Shown in pieces: positions 45,968-57,849 of a stretch of 64,000 nucleotides of DNA. The position numbers and the translations under genes are program-made. Under the pieces are notes generated by a model. It searched no databases, was not told the origin of the DNA, and saw nothing but the letters and a program-made list of their open reading frames with translations. Each line of letters begins with the position of its first letter. Position 1 is the first letter of the stretch. Location of the stretch: positions 19,220,001-19,284,000 of the forward strand of contig CM114271.1 of assembly GCA_050084515.1 (NCBI GenBank), read 5' to 3'. The DNA is from Blasia pusilla. Taxonomy: Eukaryota > Marchantiophyta > Marchantiopsida > Blasiales.

Positions 45968-47280
45968 AAGACCAAGTACAAGTCGGACGGTACATTGGAT
46001 AAATTTAAAGCAAGGTTGGTTGCACAAGGATGCTCACAAATCAAAGGTTTTGACTACTATGAGACTTTTGCTCTTAGTGCAAGGATGACAACCATTCAAA
46101 TTGTTCTAGCGGTTGCAGGAATAAGACGTTGGTCTGTACGATGTGAAGTCTACCTTTCTGAACGGGAGTCTCAAGGAGGAGGTGTATGTATCTCAACCAC
46201 CAGGTTTTGAGACACCCGGATCAGAAGAGAAAGTGTGTTTACTTCATTGAGCATTGTATGGGTTGAAGCAAGCCCCAAGGGTATGGTATCAACGAATAGA
46301 TACATTCTTCCGAGAGAAGGGTCTCATCAAGAGTCTGTCAGAAGCAAATTTGTATGTGTTTTGCAAAGATAGGATGCATATGTTGATAGTCCTCTATGTA
46401 CATGATCTTATCATCACAAGAGACCACAGTAAGAAAAAAGAGGAAATGAAGGGAGTATTGAAATCCGAGTTTGAAATGTCACATTTAGGTCTTTTGCACT
46501 ACTTTATAGGGCTAGAGATTTGGCAACAGTCAAATTCTATTTTTCTCTCTCAGCAAAAGTATGCTAGAGAAATCTTGAAGGCATTCGGGATGACCGAATG
46601 TAAGGCAGTGGTCTCGCCAATGGAGGTAGAGTTGAAACTCTCGATGGAGGATGTTTCATCATTCGTAGATAAAAAGTTATACAGAAAGCTTGTAGGCAGT
46701 TTGATCTTTTTGTGTAACATTAGACCAGACATTAGCTTTGCTGTGGGAGTGTTGAGTAGGTTCTCAACTAAGCCTCGTTAGAACCATTGGAAGGCAGGAA
46801 TGCGTGTGTTGAAGTACATCAAAGGCACTATCGAGTACGGCATCACCTATGGAGCAGGGACGGAAATGACAGGTTTTTGTGACTCGGATTGGGCAAGAGA
46901 TTCAGATTCTCGAAGATCACTTTCGGGTTATTGCTTCTTGGTAGGATCAGGTATGGTGTCATGGGTCAGCAAGAAGCAACCTACAATGGCTCTTTCTTCT
47001 ACCGAGGTAGAGTACAAGGCGGCTTGTTATGCTTCTTGTGAAGCAATATGGTTGAGATGGATATTGGAGGATATAGGAGAAGCACCGGACAGTACTACTG
47101 TAATGTGGTGTGACAATCAGAGTTGCATTTCCATAGCACATAATCTTGTGTTTCATGCTCGTACGAAGCACATAGAGATCTAATATCATTTTTTTGTGAA
47201 TTGATCGAGAGAGAGGTTTTGAAGTTCGTCTATTGTCCAATAGAGGATAACCGTGCAGACATCTTCACGAAAACTTTGAG
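45968..47280 (+). pseudogene. Copia reverse transcriptase and RNase H (broken)
   Basis: KFKARLVAQGCSQIKGFDY opens the RT. A frameshift near 46,145 and a TGA at about 46,248 follow. Then MYGLKQAPRVWYQRID and the catalytic site, which reads YVHDL instead of YVDDL. RNase H follows with GFCDSDWARD, ALSSTEVEYKAA and WCDNQSC. Stops at 46,779 and 47,181 break it again. The final VFHARTKHIEI block is conserved in copia elements. Confidence 0.93.
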
Positions 47281-47336
47281 CGGAGATTAACTTCACCAAC
47301 ATCTGAAGGGTCTTGGCATAGGTCCAAGATATTGAC

Positions 47337-47343
47337 GGGGGGG
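47337..47343 (+). other. Copia polypurine tract
   Basis: GGGGGGG directly before TGTTGGATTC, the usual purine tract to LTR junction. Confidence 0.8.
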
Positions 47344-47650
47344 TGTTGGATTCTTAACATCCACTTCTCTGAGCACCATTAATCTGATTGGCCCCCTTTG
47401 TATGAGGAGAAGCCTAGATTGATGGTTCCGACTTAGACGTCAAAGGAGTCATAGTAATATAACGCAGGTCGTTTACGGAGTAGTGTTACTAGGATTATCT
47501 AACCCTATATTGCATTAGGGTACGGGGCATCTTGATGCAATATAGGGTTCCATTGAAGCTCTTGTGTGAGCGCACGGACGGACTAGGCCACTTTGTATCT
47601 CTAAGTTTTGTAAAGATTTCAATGATTTTGTCACTTTGTGTTTCCTCACA
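47344..47650 (+). repeat. Copia 3' LTR
   Basis: Starts TGTTGGATTC and is taken to end TTTCCTCACA at 47,650, where the satellite monomer begins. Contains a perfect 15-bp inverted repeat AACCCTATATTGCAT (47,501-47,515) and ATGCAATATAGGGTT (47,535-47,549). The end is inferred because no 5' LTR is available. Confidence 0.7.
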
Positions 47651-49990
47651 AGTCCCTCCCTAAACAAGGGCTTTCAAAATTGCAGTTCTCAAATCAAATC
47701 GCGGACCTCTTTCCTTGCTACCTCACCATCAAAACTCTAGGTCCCATTCTTGAAATGAGAAGGAGGATCAATCGAAACTCAGGTTCCCGTTCTAGAGACA
47801 AAAATTGAGCCCGAACGGGAGCGTTTAAAGTTGTGGTTCCCAAATGGCATCGTAGGCCTCTTTCTTGGCTTCCTCACCATTGGAACAAGAGATTCAATTC
47901 TCAAAATGAGAAGGAGGATCAATCTGAACTCAGGTTCAAGTTCCACAAACGAGAGTCCCACCCTAAACGAGGGCTTTTGGAATAGTAGTTCCCAAATCAA
48001 ATTGTCTGTCTTTTTCCTTGCTACCTCACCATCGAAACTCTAGATCTAGTTCTCGAAATGAGAAGGAGGATCAATAAAAACTGAGGTTCTTGTTCCACAG
48101 ATGAGAGTCCATCCCTAAACGAGGGATGGACTCTCATCTGTGGAACAAGAACCTCAGTTCCCAAATCTAATCGTTGGCCTCCTTGCCGACTAACTCACCA
48201 TCGAAACTAACAATCTAGTTCTCGAAATGACAAGGAGGATCAATCGGAACTAAGGTTTTGGTCCTAGAGACAAGAACTAAGCCCGAATGGGGCATTCGGA
48301 ACTGTAGTTCCCAAATATGATCGGGGGCCTCTTTCCCCGCTTCCTCACCATTTGAACTAAAGATCCAATTCTGGAGATCATAAGGAGGATCAATCTGAAC
48401 TCAGGTTCCGGTTCCAAAGATGAGAGTCCCTCCCTAAATGAGGGCTTTTGGAACTATAGTTCCCAAATCAAATCGCCCGCCTCTTTCCTTGCTATCTCAC
48501 CATCGGACCTCTAGATCCTATTCTCGAAATGAGAAGAAGAGTCAATCTTAACTCAGGTTCCGGTTCCTCACACAACAATTGAGCTCAAACGGGGGAGTTC
48601 GGAGATCTAGTTCCCAAATAAGATCACCGGCCTCCTTCGCGGCTTCTTCACCATCGGAACTAGAGATCCAATTCTCAAAATGAGAAGGAGGATGAATCGG
48701 AACTTAGGTTCCGGTTTAAGAGACGAGAATTGAGTCCAAACGGGGGCATTCGGAATTGTAGTTCCCAAAAGAGATTGCAGGCCTCCTTCCCGACTTCCTC
48801 ATCATTGGAACTATAGATCGAGTTCTCAAAATGAGAAGGAGGATCAATCAGAACTTAGGTTTGGGTTCTCGACATGACAACTGAGCCCAAACGGGGGCGT
48901 TTGGAGCTATAGTTCCCAAATCAGATCTCGGGCCTTCTTCCCGGCTTCCTCACCATTGGAACTAGAGATCTAGTTCTCGAAATGAGAAGGAGGATGAATC
49001 GAAACTCGGGTTCCGGTTCCAGAGACAAGAACTGAGTCTGAACGGGGGAATTTGAAACTGTAGTTCCCAAAAGAGGTCGCGGGCCTTCTTCCGGGCTTTC
49101 TCACCATCGGGACTAACAATCCACTTCTCAAAATAAGAAGGAGGATCAATTAGAACTCAGGTTTCGGTTCCTAACATGACAATTGAGCCCGAACGGGGAT
49201 GTTCTGAGCTATAGTTTCCAAATAAGATCGCGAGCCTCCTTCCTTGCTTCCTCGCCATTGGAACTAGAGATCCAATTCTTGAAATGAAAAGGAGGATGAA
49301 TGGGAACTCAGGTTCCGGTTCCAAAGATAAGAATTGAGTCGGAACGGGGGCATTCAGAACTCTAGTTCCCAAAAGAGATTGCGGGCCTTCTTCTCGACTT
49401 GCTCACCATTGGGGCTATAGATTGTGTTCTCAAAATGAGAAGGAGGATCAACCGGAACTGAGGTTTTGGTTCCTCACACGAGAACTAAGCTCAAACGGGT
49501 GCTTTCGCAACTGTAGTTTCCAAAAGAGATCGCGGGCCTCCTTCCCAACTTCCTCATCATTGAAACTAGAGATCCAATTCTCAAAATGAGAAGAAGGACG
49601 AATTGGAACTCAAGTTTTGGTTTAGGGTTTAGGTTTTAGAGACAAGAACTGAGTCAGAATGGGGGCATTTGGAACTGTATTTCCCAGAACAGATCACGGG
49701 CCTCCTTCCCAGATTGCTCACCATCGGGGCTATAGATCCTATTCTTGAGATAAGAAGGAGGATGAATCGAAACTCAGGTTCCGGTTCTAGAGACCAAAGT
49801 TGAGTTCGAACGGGGCATTTAGAACTGTACTTCCCAAATAAGATCCTCTTTCCCGGATTTTTCCTCATGGGAACTATAGATCAAGTTCTTGAATTGAAAA
49901 GGAGAATCAACATGAACTCGGGTTCCGGTCCCAGAAACGAGAACGGAGCCCTAAACAAGGGCATACGGAACTGAAGTCTCTAAATCAAAT
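47651..49990. repeat. About 152-bp satellite array
   Basis: About 15 monomers marked by AATGAGAAGGAGGATCAATC, AACTCAGGTTCCGGTTCC, CATTCGGAACTGTAGTTCCC and CCTCCTTCCCGGCTTCCTC. The AAGGAGGAT box recurs near 47,760, 47,910, 48,062, 48,231, 48,382, 48,684, 48,836, 48,988, 49,137, 49,290 and 49,441. Short frames within it are not genes. Confidence 0.92.
48081..48157. repeat. Perfect 36-bp hairpin inside the satellite
   Basis: CTGAGGTTCTTGTTCCACAG opens arm 1 (48,081-48,116); arm 2 (48,122-48,157) is its exact complement, with loop AAACG. It lengthens that monomer, so it looks like a local inverted duplication. Confidence 0.93.
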
Positions 49991-51699
49991 CACTGGAACT
50001 GTTTCCTCCTGTGCTAGAAATGAGAGCAAGAATCTAGAGCTTACTAGTCGGAAATGGAGTTTGAAATGAACTCTGCAAGACCTCTAACGAGCTCTCTGGA
50101 TGGGCATGATACTAGTTGGATGTGCGCTTGATATGCCAAAGCGCATTGGATTTTCAAATCAATTACATGACTTGAGCAAAAAGAATGTTAGTACGCGCTT
50201 ATATTCCCTTTACAAATATAATGATACAATTCCAATGCATCAGATGCGTTGCGCACTAAATACACATTGAAAAAAGCATGGTGAAGACGGCGTTCTCTTT
50301 AACCTTGACAAAAAATATTCCTTTAGGGTCGGAAGTCATAGTATCTGAAACCCCTAGAAAGGCGTTTTCTATCCTGCCAAAATTGACATCAAAACGAACT
50401 CCTCTTAAACTCCACTGTAGACCAAATCGAAAACAATACAAGTGTTGCATTCGGAAAGAGAAGAAACAAGAACCTCACAATTGTATTTTTGCATCGACCT
50501 ACAAAATATCAACAACCGGGCTTACATTCTTCCCTCACTTCTAGAGCAAGCACTCTGCACCTCCGATGTAGAGAGATTGCTAGCAAAAGAATGATCCGGG
50601 AAAACGTGTCTACTTATACTTGTCATTCATGCTAGACTTGATGTTCGACTAGCGATCGAGATTAGATCGATGTTCGTACACCTATGTTACTTAACATAAT
50701 ACTTGCATCGATTTCAAATTTGGACGTCAGAGATTGAGGATTTCTGTCAAGAGTAAATATCGTTCATTGGATCAAAACCTAGGTTAATTAAGATAGTACT
50801 CGTATTGATTTCAGAATCTAAATTTGAACGTTACAGATTAGTAATCTATGTCAAGAGAAGATATCGCGCATTACATCAAAATCCCATATATCAAAATCAT
50901 CCAAGCCACTTCTCAATCCGTTATTAAAACCAATGGCTAAGATTGACGAAAGGACACAGATTGATCACCTCAAACTGACTCCAGTTGGAGTCCTATATAA
51001 ATCCTCGCTCATTCCATTAGAATGGTTTTCTCCTCATTCCCCTATCAACCCAACCTTGGGAGCCCAGTATCCCAACGTCCTATGTCCCTCCCCGTCCATT
51101 CTCTTCAATCCATAACGGCGCTATACCACATGATCACAATCGTAACCATAGTCTAGAGACGTCAAGCCTCCGTATATCATAAGCTAATGAATTGAACCTC
51201 TTGATAGGCTCTACACATAAGTTATCTATTTTTCCTCTTCTGGACCATCTATCCTTTCAAAATCGATTCCACTTAGGGTCTCTTCCCACACAAATTTCCC
51301 CTCTCACGTGGGCCTCCCCTAATCCAACAAATCAATTTGTGACTTGAATTCTTGCTTCATCATCGTTGCTCGATAAGCATATCGTCTTGATACAAAGACA
51401 AATCACCATTCAAATAATCTTGTAAATGTGAGGCAAAATCCGTAATTTGTGATTTCCAGTACTTTTTTTTGGAGTAGATTTATAGATAAATAGGCATTAG
51501 ACTCCAATTGGACCATAGTTGTAGGTGCAGTACAAATTACATCCAACTAACCAACCACATGAGATAGGTGTAGCCCTACATAGGGTTTCTTGGCAAAGCT
51601 CTAGAGCCTGAATTGGATTTGAAGATTCGATTCCACATAAATCAGCCAGTCTACTTTCACAAAATTGCAAAAGTGCCCTTCCTATGTCCGGAAGAGACG
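49991..51699. other. Non-genic stretch
   Basis: No gene supported. A two-copy repeat of about 119 bp lies at 50,693-50,885 (TGTCAAGAG.AA.ATATCG and CATCAAAA.CC boxes in both copies). Confidence 0.45.
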
Positions 51700-52149
51700 C
51701 CTTAGGTTCTAGACTATGGGATCTTGAGATCCGATTGAAACTCATTCAGAACTTGAGTTCTAATTGGGCTCTTGTACGTGCATGGCGCCCATTGAAAAGA
51801 TATCTGGTTGGAACCATAGTTCCGAGTCTGACATTTGTGCATGATGGTTGTGCCAGAGTCGGATCTTAAGATCTGAACAGGACATTAAGATCCAATTGAG
51901 AGCTTCACTCAAGAAAAGTGTGGCCCTCAAGGGTATTTGTCCGATTGGAACTATAGATCCGAATGTGTCGAGTTGACATCCACCAAAGAAAGTCAGAAGA
52001 GAGTTTACGAGCCGGGTGGCGAGTTGTCCATTCTTGTCTCTCGCGGAGACGTGCCCAATATTCTTTCAAATGGGATCTTAAGATCCGCCATAAGGTCATT
52101 CGGAACAACAGTTTCCAATCATCTCCAAGTGAGAGAATCTTGGCCTTCA

Positions 52150-52177
52150 CCCTAAACCCTAAACCCTAAACCCTAAA
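52150..52177 (+). repeat. Four perfect CCCTAAA units
   Basis: Four tandem copies of the plant telomere heptamer inside the satellite; too short for a telomere, so an interstitial tract. Confidence 0.9.
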
Positions 52178-52576
52178 CTCTCTTTTGACTTTATTAGGAA
52201 TATTCGGAACTATAGTTCCAGTTGGAGAACTACCCTAGAGGCTGACATTTTTCTCTACTTAAGAGTGGACCTTAAGATCCACCCTTCCCAACTGGATCTT
52301 AAGATCCAATTCGCCCATTGTCCAGTAACCCTTATATCGGATCTTAAGATCCGATTGAAGGTCATTCGAACCTTCGCATGCTTGTCAACGGATAGTCCAT
52401 ATTTCTTCTTAACATTCCCTCTCTGCAATTTAGACATCCATCATCTCTGTAAGTTCCACCCGTAAAAGGAATGATTCTATATGATCAATCATGGGAACCG
52501 CAACTTGGACGTCGATGGAGGTATTGCAGGATGAATGCTTCCTCTTCCTAATATCCATGGTATCATTCTATTTTTT

Positions 52577-53161
52577 TGTAATTAGATATCTTGGATATTT
52601 TGCAAACATTCCCACCATATCTTGTAGCCTTCTTCCATCCGGGTGGGTAGCTGGTTCGTAGTATGACTCATCAATTATTACACACATCCATGGTTGTCGT
52701 TGGTTGTCAAAGAAGGACAAAGGTTGGATCTCATGTAAATCAAAGCTTTCGGCAATACGCCCTGAACCAATAAGAAGCTCTGGTCCCTTTGAATATTTTC
52801 AGAAAACCTTTTTTGAATATTTTATGGGGCAATGAGGCCCTCTTTCCACATCCTCATGCCCACCACATGTATTAGTTGTTGTAACTCCATTACAAGGCCA
52901 TGTGATGAATCCTCCAATGAAACCGGATAGAGGTTCTCCATTGTAACTACTTGTTGAACTTCCAAAACCTTCCTCGAGACACATGTACAAGGAGTCCTTA
53001 TCAAGCGGTATGTTGTGGACTATTCTCTCAAGATTGGTGTCCATAATTCTAACTCTTCCAACAAAGATGGATGATCCATCTTGTAGATACACTACATCAC
53101 TGATGCAGAATTCTATTGCATGAATCTGACATCTGCACCATAACATCGATTGAAGTGCCAA
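52577..53161 (-). pseudogene. ORF fragment of unknown family in the satellite
   Basis: A 195-codon minus-strand frame interrupted by one TGA at 52,801-52,799. It contains DVVYLQDGSSIFVGRVRI, IVHNIPLDKDSLYMCLEE, FIGGFITWPCNGV, and after the stop LLIGSGRIAESFDLHEIQ and WMCVIIDESYYEPATHPDG. The stop lies in a short duplication of AAATATTCAAA. The first half recalls the small beta-rich segments beside plant DNA-transposon proteins (compare DUF8039), but this is a weak impression. It may be one exon of a transposon gene. Confidence 0.4.
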
Positions 53162-54370
53162 TTAATTGTTAGCCATACATTGAATGGAAAGTAGGGCAGA
53201 ATTGTAATCATCTTATTGTAGAGGGCAAATTGGACTTTAAGATCCAATCTTGACGATTGGCAACCTCTAGGGTGTGTCTAATTAGAGCTCTGGTTCCGAA
53301 TGTGGCGATGTGCCATCCACCTAATAATATCTGTAGAGAGTTGAAAAAAAGTTGCTTTACGCCTCTATCGCGATTCTGTGAATCGTGGGTTATTTTTTAA
53401 GAAGAAATATGGACTATCCATTGAGAGGCACGCAAAGCTCCGAATGTCCTTAATTTGGATGATAAGATCCGATTCAAGGGTCACTGGACTGTGGGAAAAT
53501 TTGAACTTAAGATCCAATGGGGATGAATGGCACCCTCTAGGATATGTCCAATTCAAACTCTGATTCTGAATATTGTGAGGAGCCATCCACCTAATAACGT
53601 CAGCAGAAAGTTCAAAATAACTTGCTTTGCGCCTCTATTGCGATTTTGCAAATCGTGGGTTATCTATTAAGAAGAAATGTGGATTGTCCGTTGAGAGGCA
53701 CGCGGAGGTCCAAATGTCCTTAATTCGAATCTTACGATCCGATTGAAGGATCACTGAACTGTGGGCGAATTCAACCTTCAGATCCAATTGGGATGAAGGG
53801 AAACCTCTAGGATGTGTCCAATTGGAGGTCTAAATGACCTCCAATCCGATCTTAAGATCCGATTTATGGGTTACTAGACAATGGGCGAATTGGATCTTAA
53901 GATCCAGTCGGGAAGGATGGATCTTAAGGTCCACTCTTAAGTAGAGAAAAACGTCAGCCTCTAGGGTAGTTCTTCGACTAGAACTATAATTTCAAATGTT
54001 CCTAATAGATTAAGGAGAGAATTTTCCAACGTGAAGGCCAAGATTCTCTCACCTTGAGACGATTGGGAAGTGTAGTTCCAAACGACCTTCTAACCGATCT
54101 TAAGATCCTATTCGAAAGAACATCGAGCGCCACTCCGCGAGACGGAAATGCAAAACTTCCATCAAGATTGGCAACTTCCGTTGACAAGCACGCGGAGGTC
54201 CAAATGTCCTTAATTTAGATCTTAAGATTCGATCAAAGGATCACTAGACCGTGGGTGAATTGGATCCAATCGGGATGAATGGCAACCAAAAGGGTGAGTG
54301 CGATTGGAACTCTGGTTTTGAATGTTGTGAGGAGCCATCCACCCAAGTAAGTCACCAGAGAGTTGAATAA

Positions 54371-55119
54371 AACCTGCTTTGCGCCTCTATCATAATTTTG
54401 ACGTCAATCCAAACAAAAAAGTTGGTGGTCAAAGACTAGGGCATCACCATGTTGGCGTATTCATTACCAACATCACCAATCATCTTACACGCCACAAGGT
54501 TCTTGAAAGGAGCTTAGTCATCTAGCCTATGGCATCCTGTATTGTTAAAGATGGACGAGATTTATGGACATGCTACTAGGAGTGTTCAACCATGTCCCAA
54601 GGGGCCGATGACGCAATAACAGGCAAGAGGAAGAGAGCTTACACGTACACTTATCGATGAAAAAAATGATGTCTACCATGAGCCACCAAAACGAAAAAAA
54701 AGCTGATAGAGGAAGATTTATCACAAGTGGCGTTAAAAATTATTGCGGAAAATTTTGTTGCCAATATACGCCGGGAGATATTGTTCGTTCTAGCAGAGCG
54801 TAGTATTGGAAAAAATCCTTTCAAGAAAGAAGGGAATCATTCCACGCCATGGTCCATTTGTCTTACTTCATTGAGGGACGAAGGGTTGTGCAATTGAAAG
54901 GTAGAATGGTATGCCTCCCAGGTTGGCAACAGATCCATGGTCTTGGAAAAATGAGCTTCGAGGATGACGTAAGAAATATTAGAGATGGCAAGACGTAGAC
55001 GGGGCATGGGAACCTCGGAAGAAATTGCATAACCCAGAGGACGGCGAAAGCGGTGGAAATGGTAAAGCCGATTATTGAGAATATTGGAGATCGAAATTCC
55101 CACAAGGAAAGAACAATGT
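54371..55119. other. Non-genic stretch before the DUF7869-like pseudogene
   Basis: May contain 5' coding remnants of the next feature; I cannot align them. Nothing else seen. Confidence 0.35.
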
Positions 55120-56868
55120 TAGACGGGAGAAGGGAAGAATTGATTCGGTTGCCTCAATTTTCCTTCTGGAAGTATATACGAGAAGTAGTCAATAAGGAAG
55201 GAGGGAAATTGGGATTACCGGGAGTCTCGCAATCAACTATTAGTCCAATCAAAAAACAACATTTCTCCAATGTTGCTATTCATAAGTCAAGTGATAACTT
55301 TTCTCGCTGTGCGATATGTGTAATGTTGAAGTCTCTGGGAAATACTACATCGACAAACGAGGAGAAGGCGGTTGTTAAAGAACGGGCTGTCGAACATGAT
55401 GATCTACAAAGGTCTTAAAGGAGTTTATATTACACTTGGCTAGTAGAATCCGTGCGTCATCCCAAGTCTTATCTTTGCCTAATTCACGACAAAATGGATA
55501 GTTTCAAAACAGGCTTGCCAAGAGCGTGGCAACAAACCAAAGATTTGGCTTTGGATCAACCGTTTCCAATTACTTGTATAAGTAAATATTATGAAATAAT
55601 ACTCCATTATAATAGAAAATGATTTAGGATGCATGTGACACTTAGCATGTCCAAAGGGCTATCTTGACGTTGCTCACATAATAGGACTTAAGTTCCCATT
55701 TTTACTCCACACCCAAAACAGTTCCCTAAGGAGAAAGAGATCGGTCTATGCCTCATCTATTAATTGGAACTGAAGTTCTCACAGGGCGTTACATTTCTTA
55801 CATTGCTTGCCTAATGTGACTTGCGGACACATGTGTTACTTGCCGCAAATACCTAGTTTGGAGAAACTGTACCTTCTTTAGGTACTTGAATATTAAGTTG
55901 AATTATCTTTTACTCAGTCTTTTTCTTATTGTAGATATCTTGATCCATGGACATGGACCGTGTGCAATTGCTCAATTTGACATAGGAGTCTACAAGCAGG
56001 AATCTAATCGGACAATTGGATCATTGGCAAAGTTTTTTTGGAGTTTGGGAAACCCACGCGGTGAAATATTAGAATTCTTGGACGGACCCGACCTAACTCC
56101 ACTTCACAATCGATTCTTAAAAGGGAGGGAAAAGCTTGATGGATTATTCTGCACATCTTATAGAATCACAGAGTCTGCCGAAGAGGGACCAAGGAAGCTG
56201 CCTAAGACTCTGAATCTACAAATGGATAACTTTGGAAAAGATAACAAAAATATTTACGTCATGGCATACGTGGCCCTTCTGGTTCATAGGAAATTACTCA
56301 AAGAGATTCACTTGGCTTTTCTCATCCTTTGGCACACTCATAAAGATATTGATGCTTTGTTTAGCAAGTTTTTGAGAAGTTTGCGGCGACACAATGCATA
56401 CACCTTGAAAGATCTTGCGACATAGAATTTTAACTCCATCTCATAGAATCAAGCACCACAAGTGGTTCAGAATATTCACAACTTCAAGGATTACTTGAAA
56501 GGTTTCATCGGGCCTAAGATGAAAAATCAATGGTATGGACTAAAGAAGCCAGGTCAATTCCGATTTACTAGATCTCCGGATGGTATGCCCATCATGCATT
56601 ACAAGATGTATGGTTCCGATAAAAAATGGCTGCCGAATGAGCATCGTGGATATGATGTATTTTTACGTCATGAAATTACTGGATATCCTCTTATCCCTAG
56701 TGAGAATCCAAAGCACCTACTGCCCACATTCTTGAAGATATTTTTTGATGTGAAGAAAGGTGTATCTTAATACATTGAGTATTTTGTTCAGATGGGAAGC
56801 AAGTCTTCCGGAGGCACAAAGGTGGAGTTCCAACAACTACCACGGTAGTGGAGGAAGACGATTGAGGA
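55120..56868 (+). pseudogene. DUF7869-like protein, probably transposon-derived, broken
   Basis: Exon 1 (to 55,581) has RLPQFSFWKYIREVV, NFSRCAICVMLKSLG and, after a TAA at 55,416-55,418, YYTWLVESVRHPKSYLCLIH and DSFKTGLPRAW. A GT-AG intron of 353 bp (55,582-55,934) joins to ILIHGHGPCAIAQFDIG. Then come LPKTLNLQMDNFGKDNKNIY and FLILWHTHKDIDALFSKF, which match the LQ(L/M)DN...ENKN and GHTHEDID signatures I associate with DUF7869. After a stop at 56,425 the C-terminal MPIMHYKMYGSDKKWLP segment is present. The family is abundant in plants and animals and has an RNase-H-fold-like acidic pattern; function is unknown to me. A further piece at 57,242-57,452 (YWWPLNTFGRGN) may be its C terminus. Confidence 0.6.
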
Positions 56869-57849
56869 TTTGGACTGATTATTTCCTCATGGAAACCCTA
56901 AGGACAAGGTTCAAAACCTACGATTAAATCACAAGACAACAACAAATGAAGATTCTTCTACCAATAATAGGACCAGTTTGATAGCCCAAACATCGCTTCA
57001 TCGTTCTCTAAGATATTGGAAAATTTTGGCCTCTAACCAAACAAAACACTCAAGCTCGTACTGTCTTTGGAAGTGGAATTCCTCCAAATTGAGATCATTA
57101 TTGTGGGCCCACTAGATTCGGGCCTAGAGTTAATATGTTATCAATGGAGGAAACAAAAGTTGCATTGATAGATTTCAATGTTTGAGACTTTGTCATAATT
57201 AGATCAAGACAAGAAAGAAACAAATATCCCAAGCCATATGGATGGGACAAGTTCTAGTTGGAGTTGGTGAATATACAAATTTCAGAATTGAGTATTGGTG
57301 GCCATTGAATACATTTGGAAGAGGGAACATAGCCTCAAGTAGGAGATATCAAAATTGGGATGTAAAAAAGTGGGAGAAGAATAGTAGTGAAAAACCAATG
57401 TTGTGTCCACATGACTCAGTTAAGGATCTTTCACTAATTCAACATATGCAATAGAGGGTGGACTAGTGAGTATCCCCATTGATATGGCTAATTTTATCGC
57501 GTCTAGAATAACTTTTGGCACTAACCTAGTGCTAGAAGATAGAGATGACTAACAATAATACAATTACTATAGGCCTTTATTAAAATGTAATGAAATATTA
57601 TTCACAATCATCACTTGATTTTATAAAGTTTTTTTTTATTTCTACAGATGGTATGAGATTATTGAATAAATTGTTGTGTTGAAGCTTTCACTGTTTGAAT
57701 CGGATTCCATCTTATTCCCAATTAAAAATTTTTGTTTAGTATCATGCCCTAGCTTGCACCATGTAGTATAACTCATCCATTTGGACTTTAGAAGAAAACT
57801 GGCTTTCCCTAAGTAAGATTACACTCTATATCATAGTAAGTCCCAAAAC
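56869..57849. other. Tail of the pseudogene region
   Basis: Holds an open frame at 57,242-57,454 with YQNWDVKKWEKNSS that may belong to the preceding pseudogene; the rest is AT-rich with no feature. Confidence 0.4.

Larger units (their letters stand above)
44285..47650 (+). mobile_element. 5'-truncated Ty1/copia retrotransposon
   Basis: Pol is present from just after the protease active site through integrase, RT and RNase H, then a G-run and a 307-bp 3' LTR. No gag, 5' LTR or protease active site is found upstream of 44,285. Integrase and RT active sites are both mutated. The domain order IN before RT identifies Ty1/copia. Confidence 0.92.
51700..54370. repeat. Satellite array with GGATCTTAAGATCC palindromes
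   Basis: Irregular monomers share GATCTTAAGATCCGATT, GGTCATTCGGAAC, GAACTATAGTTCC and CACCCTCTAGGATGTGTCC. A larger unit of about 275 bp with TTGCTTTGCGCCTCTATCG recurs near 53,350, 53,625 and 54,375. Exact GGATCTTAAGATCC occurs at 52,294-52,307 and 53,892-53,905, and GGAACTATAGTTCC at 52,206-52,219. An ORF fragment interrupts it at 52,577-53,161. Confidence 0.8.

Noticed and set aside
47651-49990. Genes at the roughly 70-codon open frames in the satellite
   Set aside because: They recur with the monomer period and are by-products of the tandem repeat.
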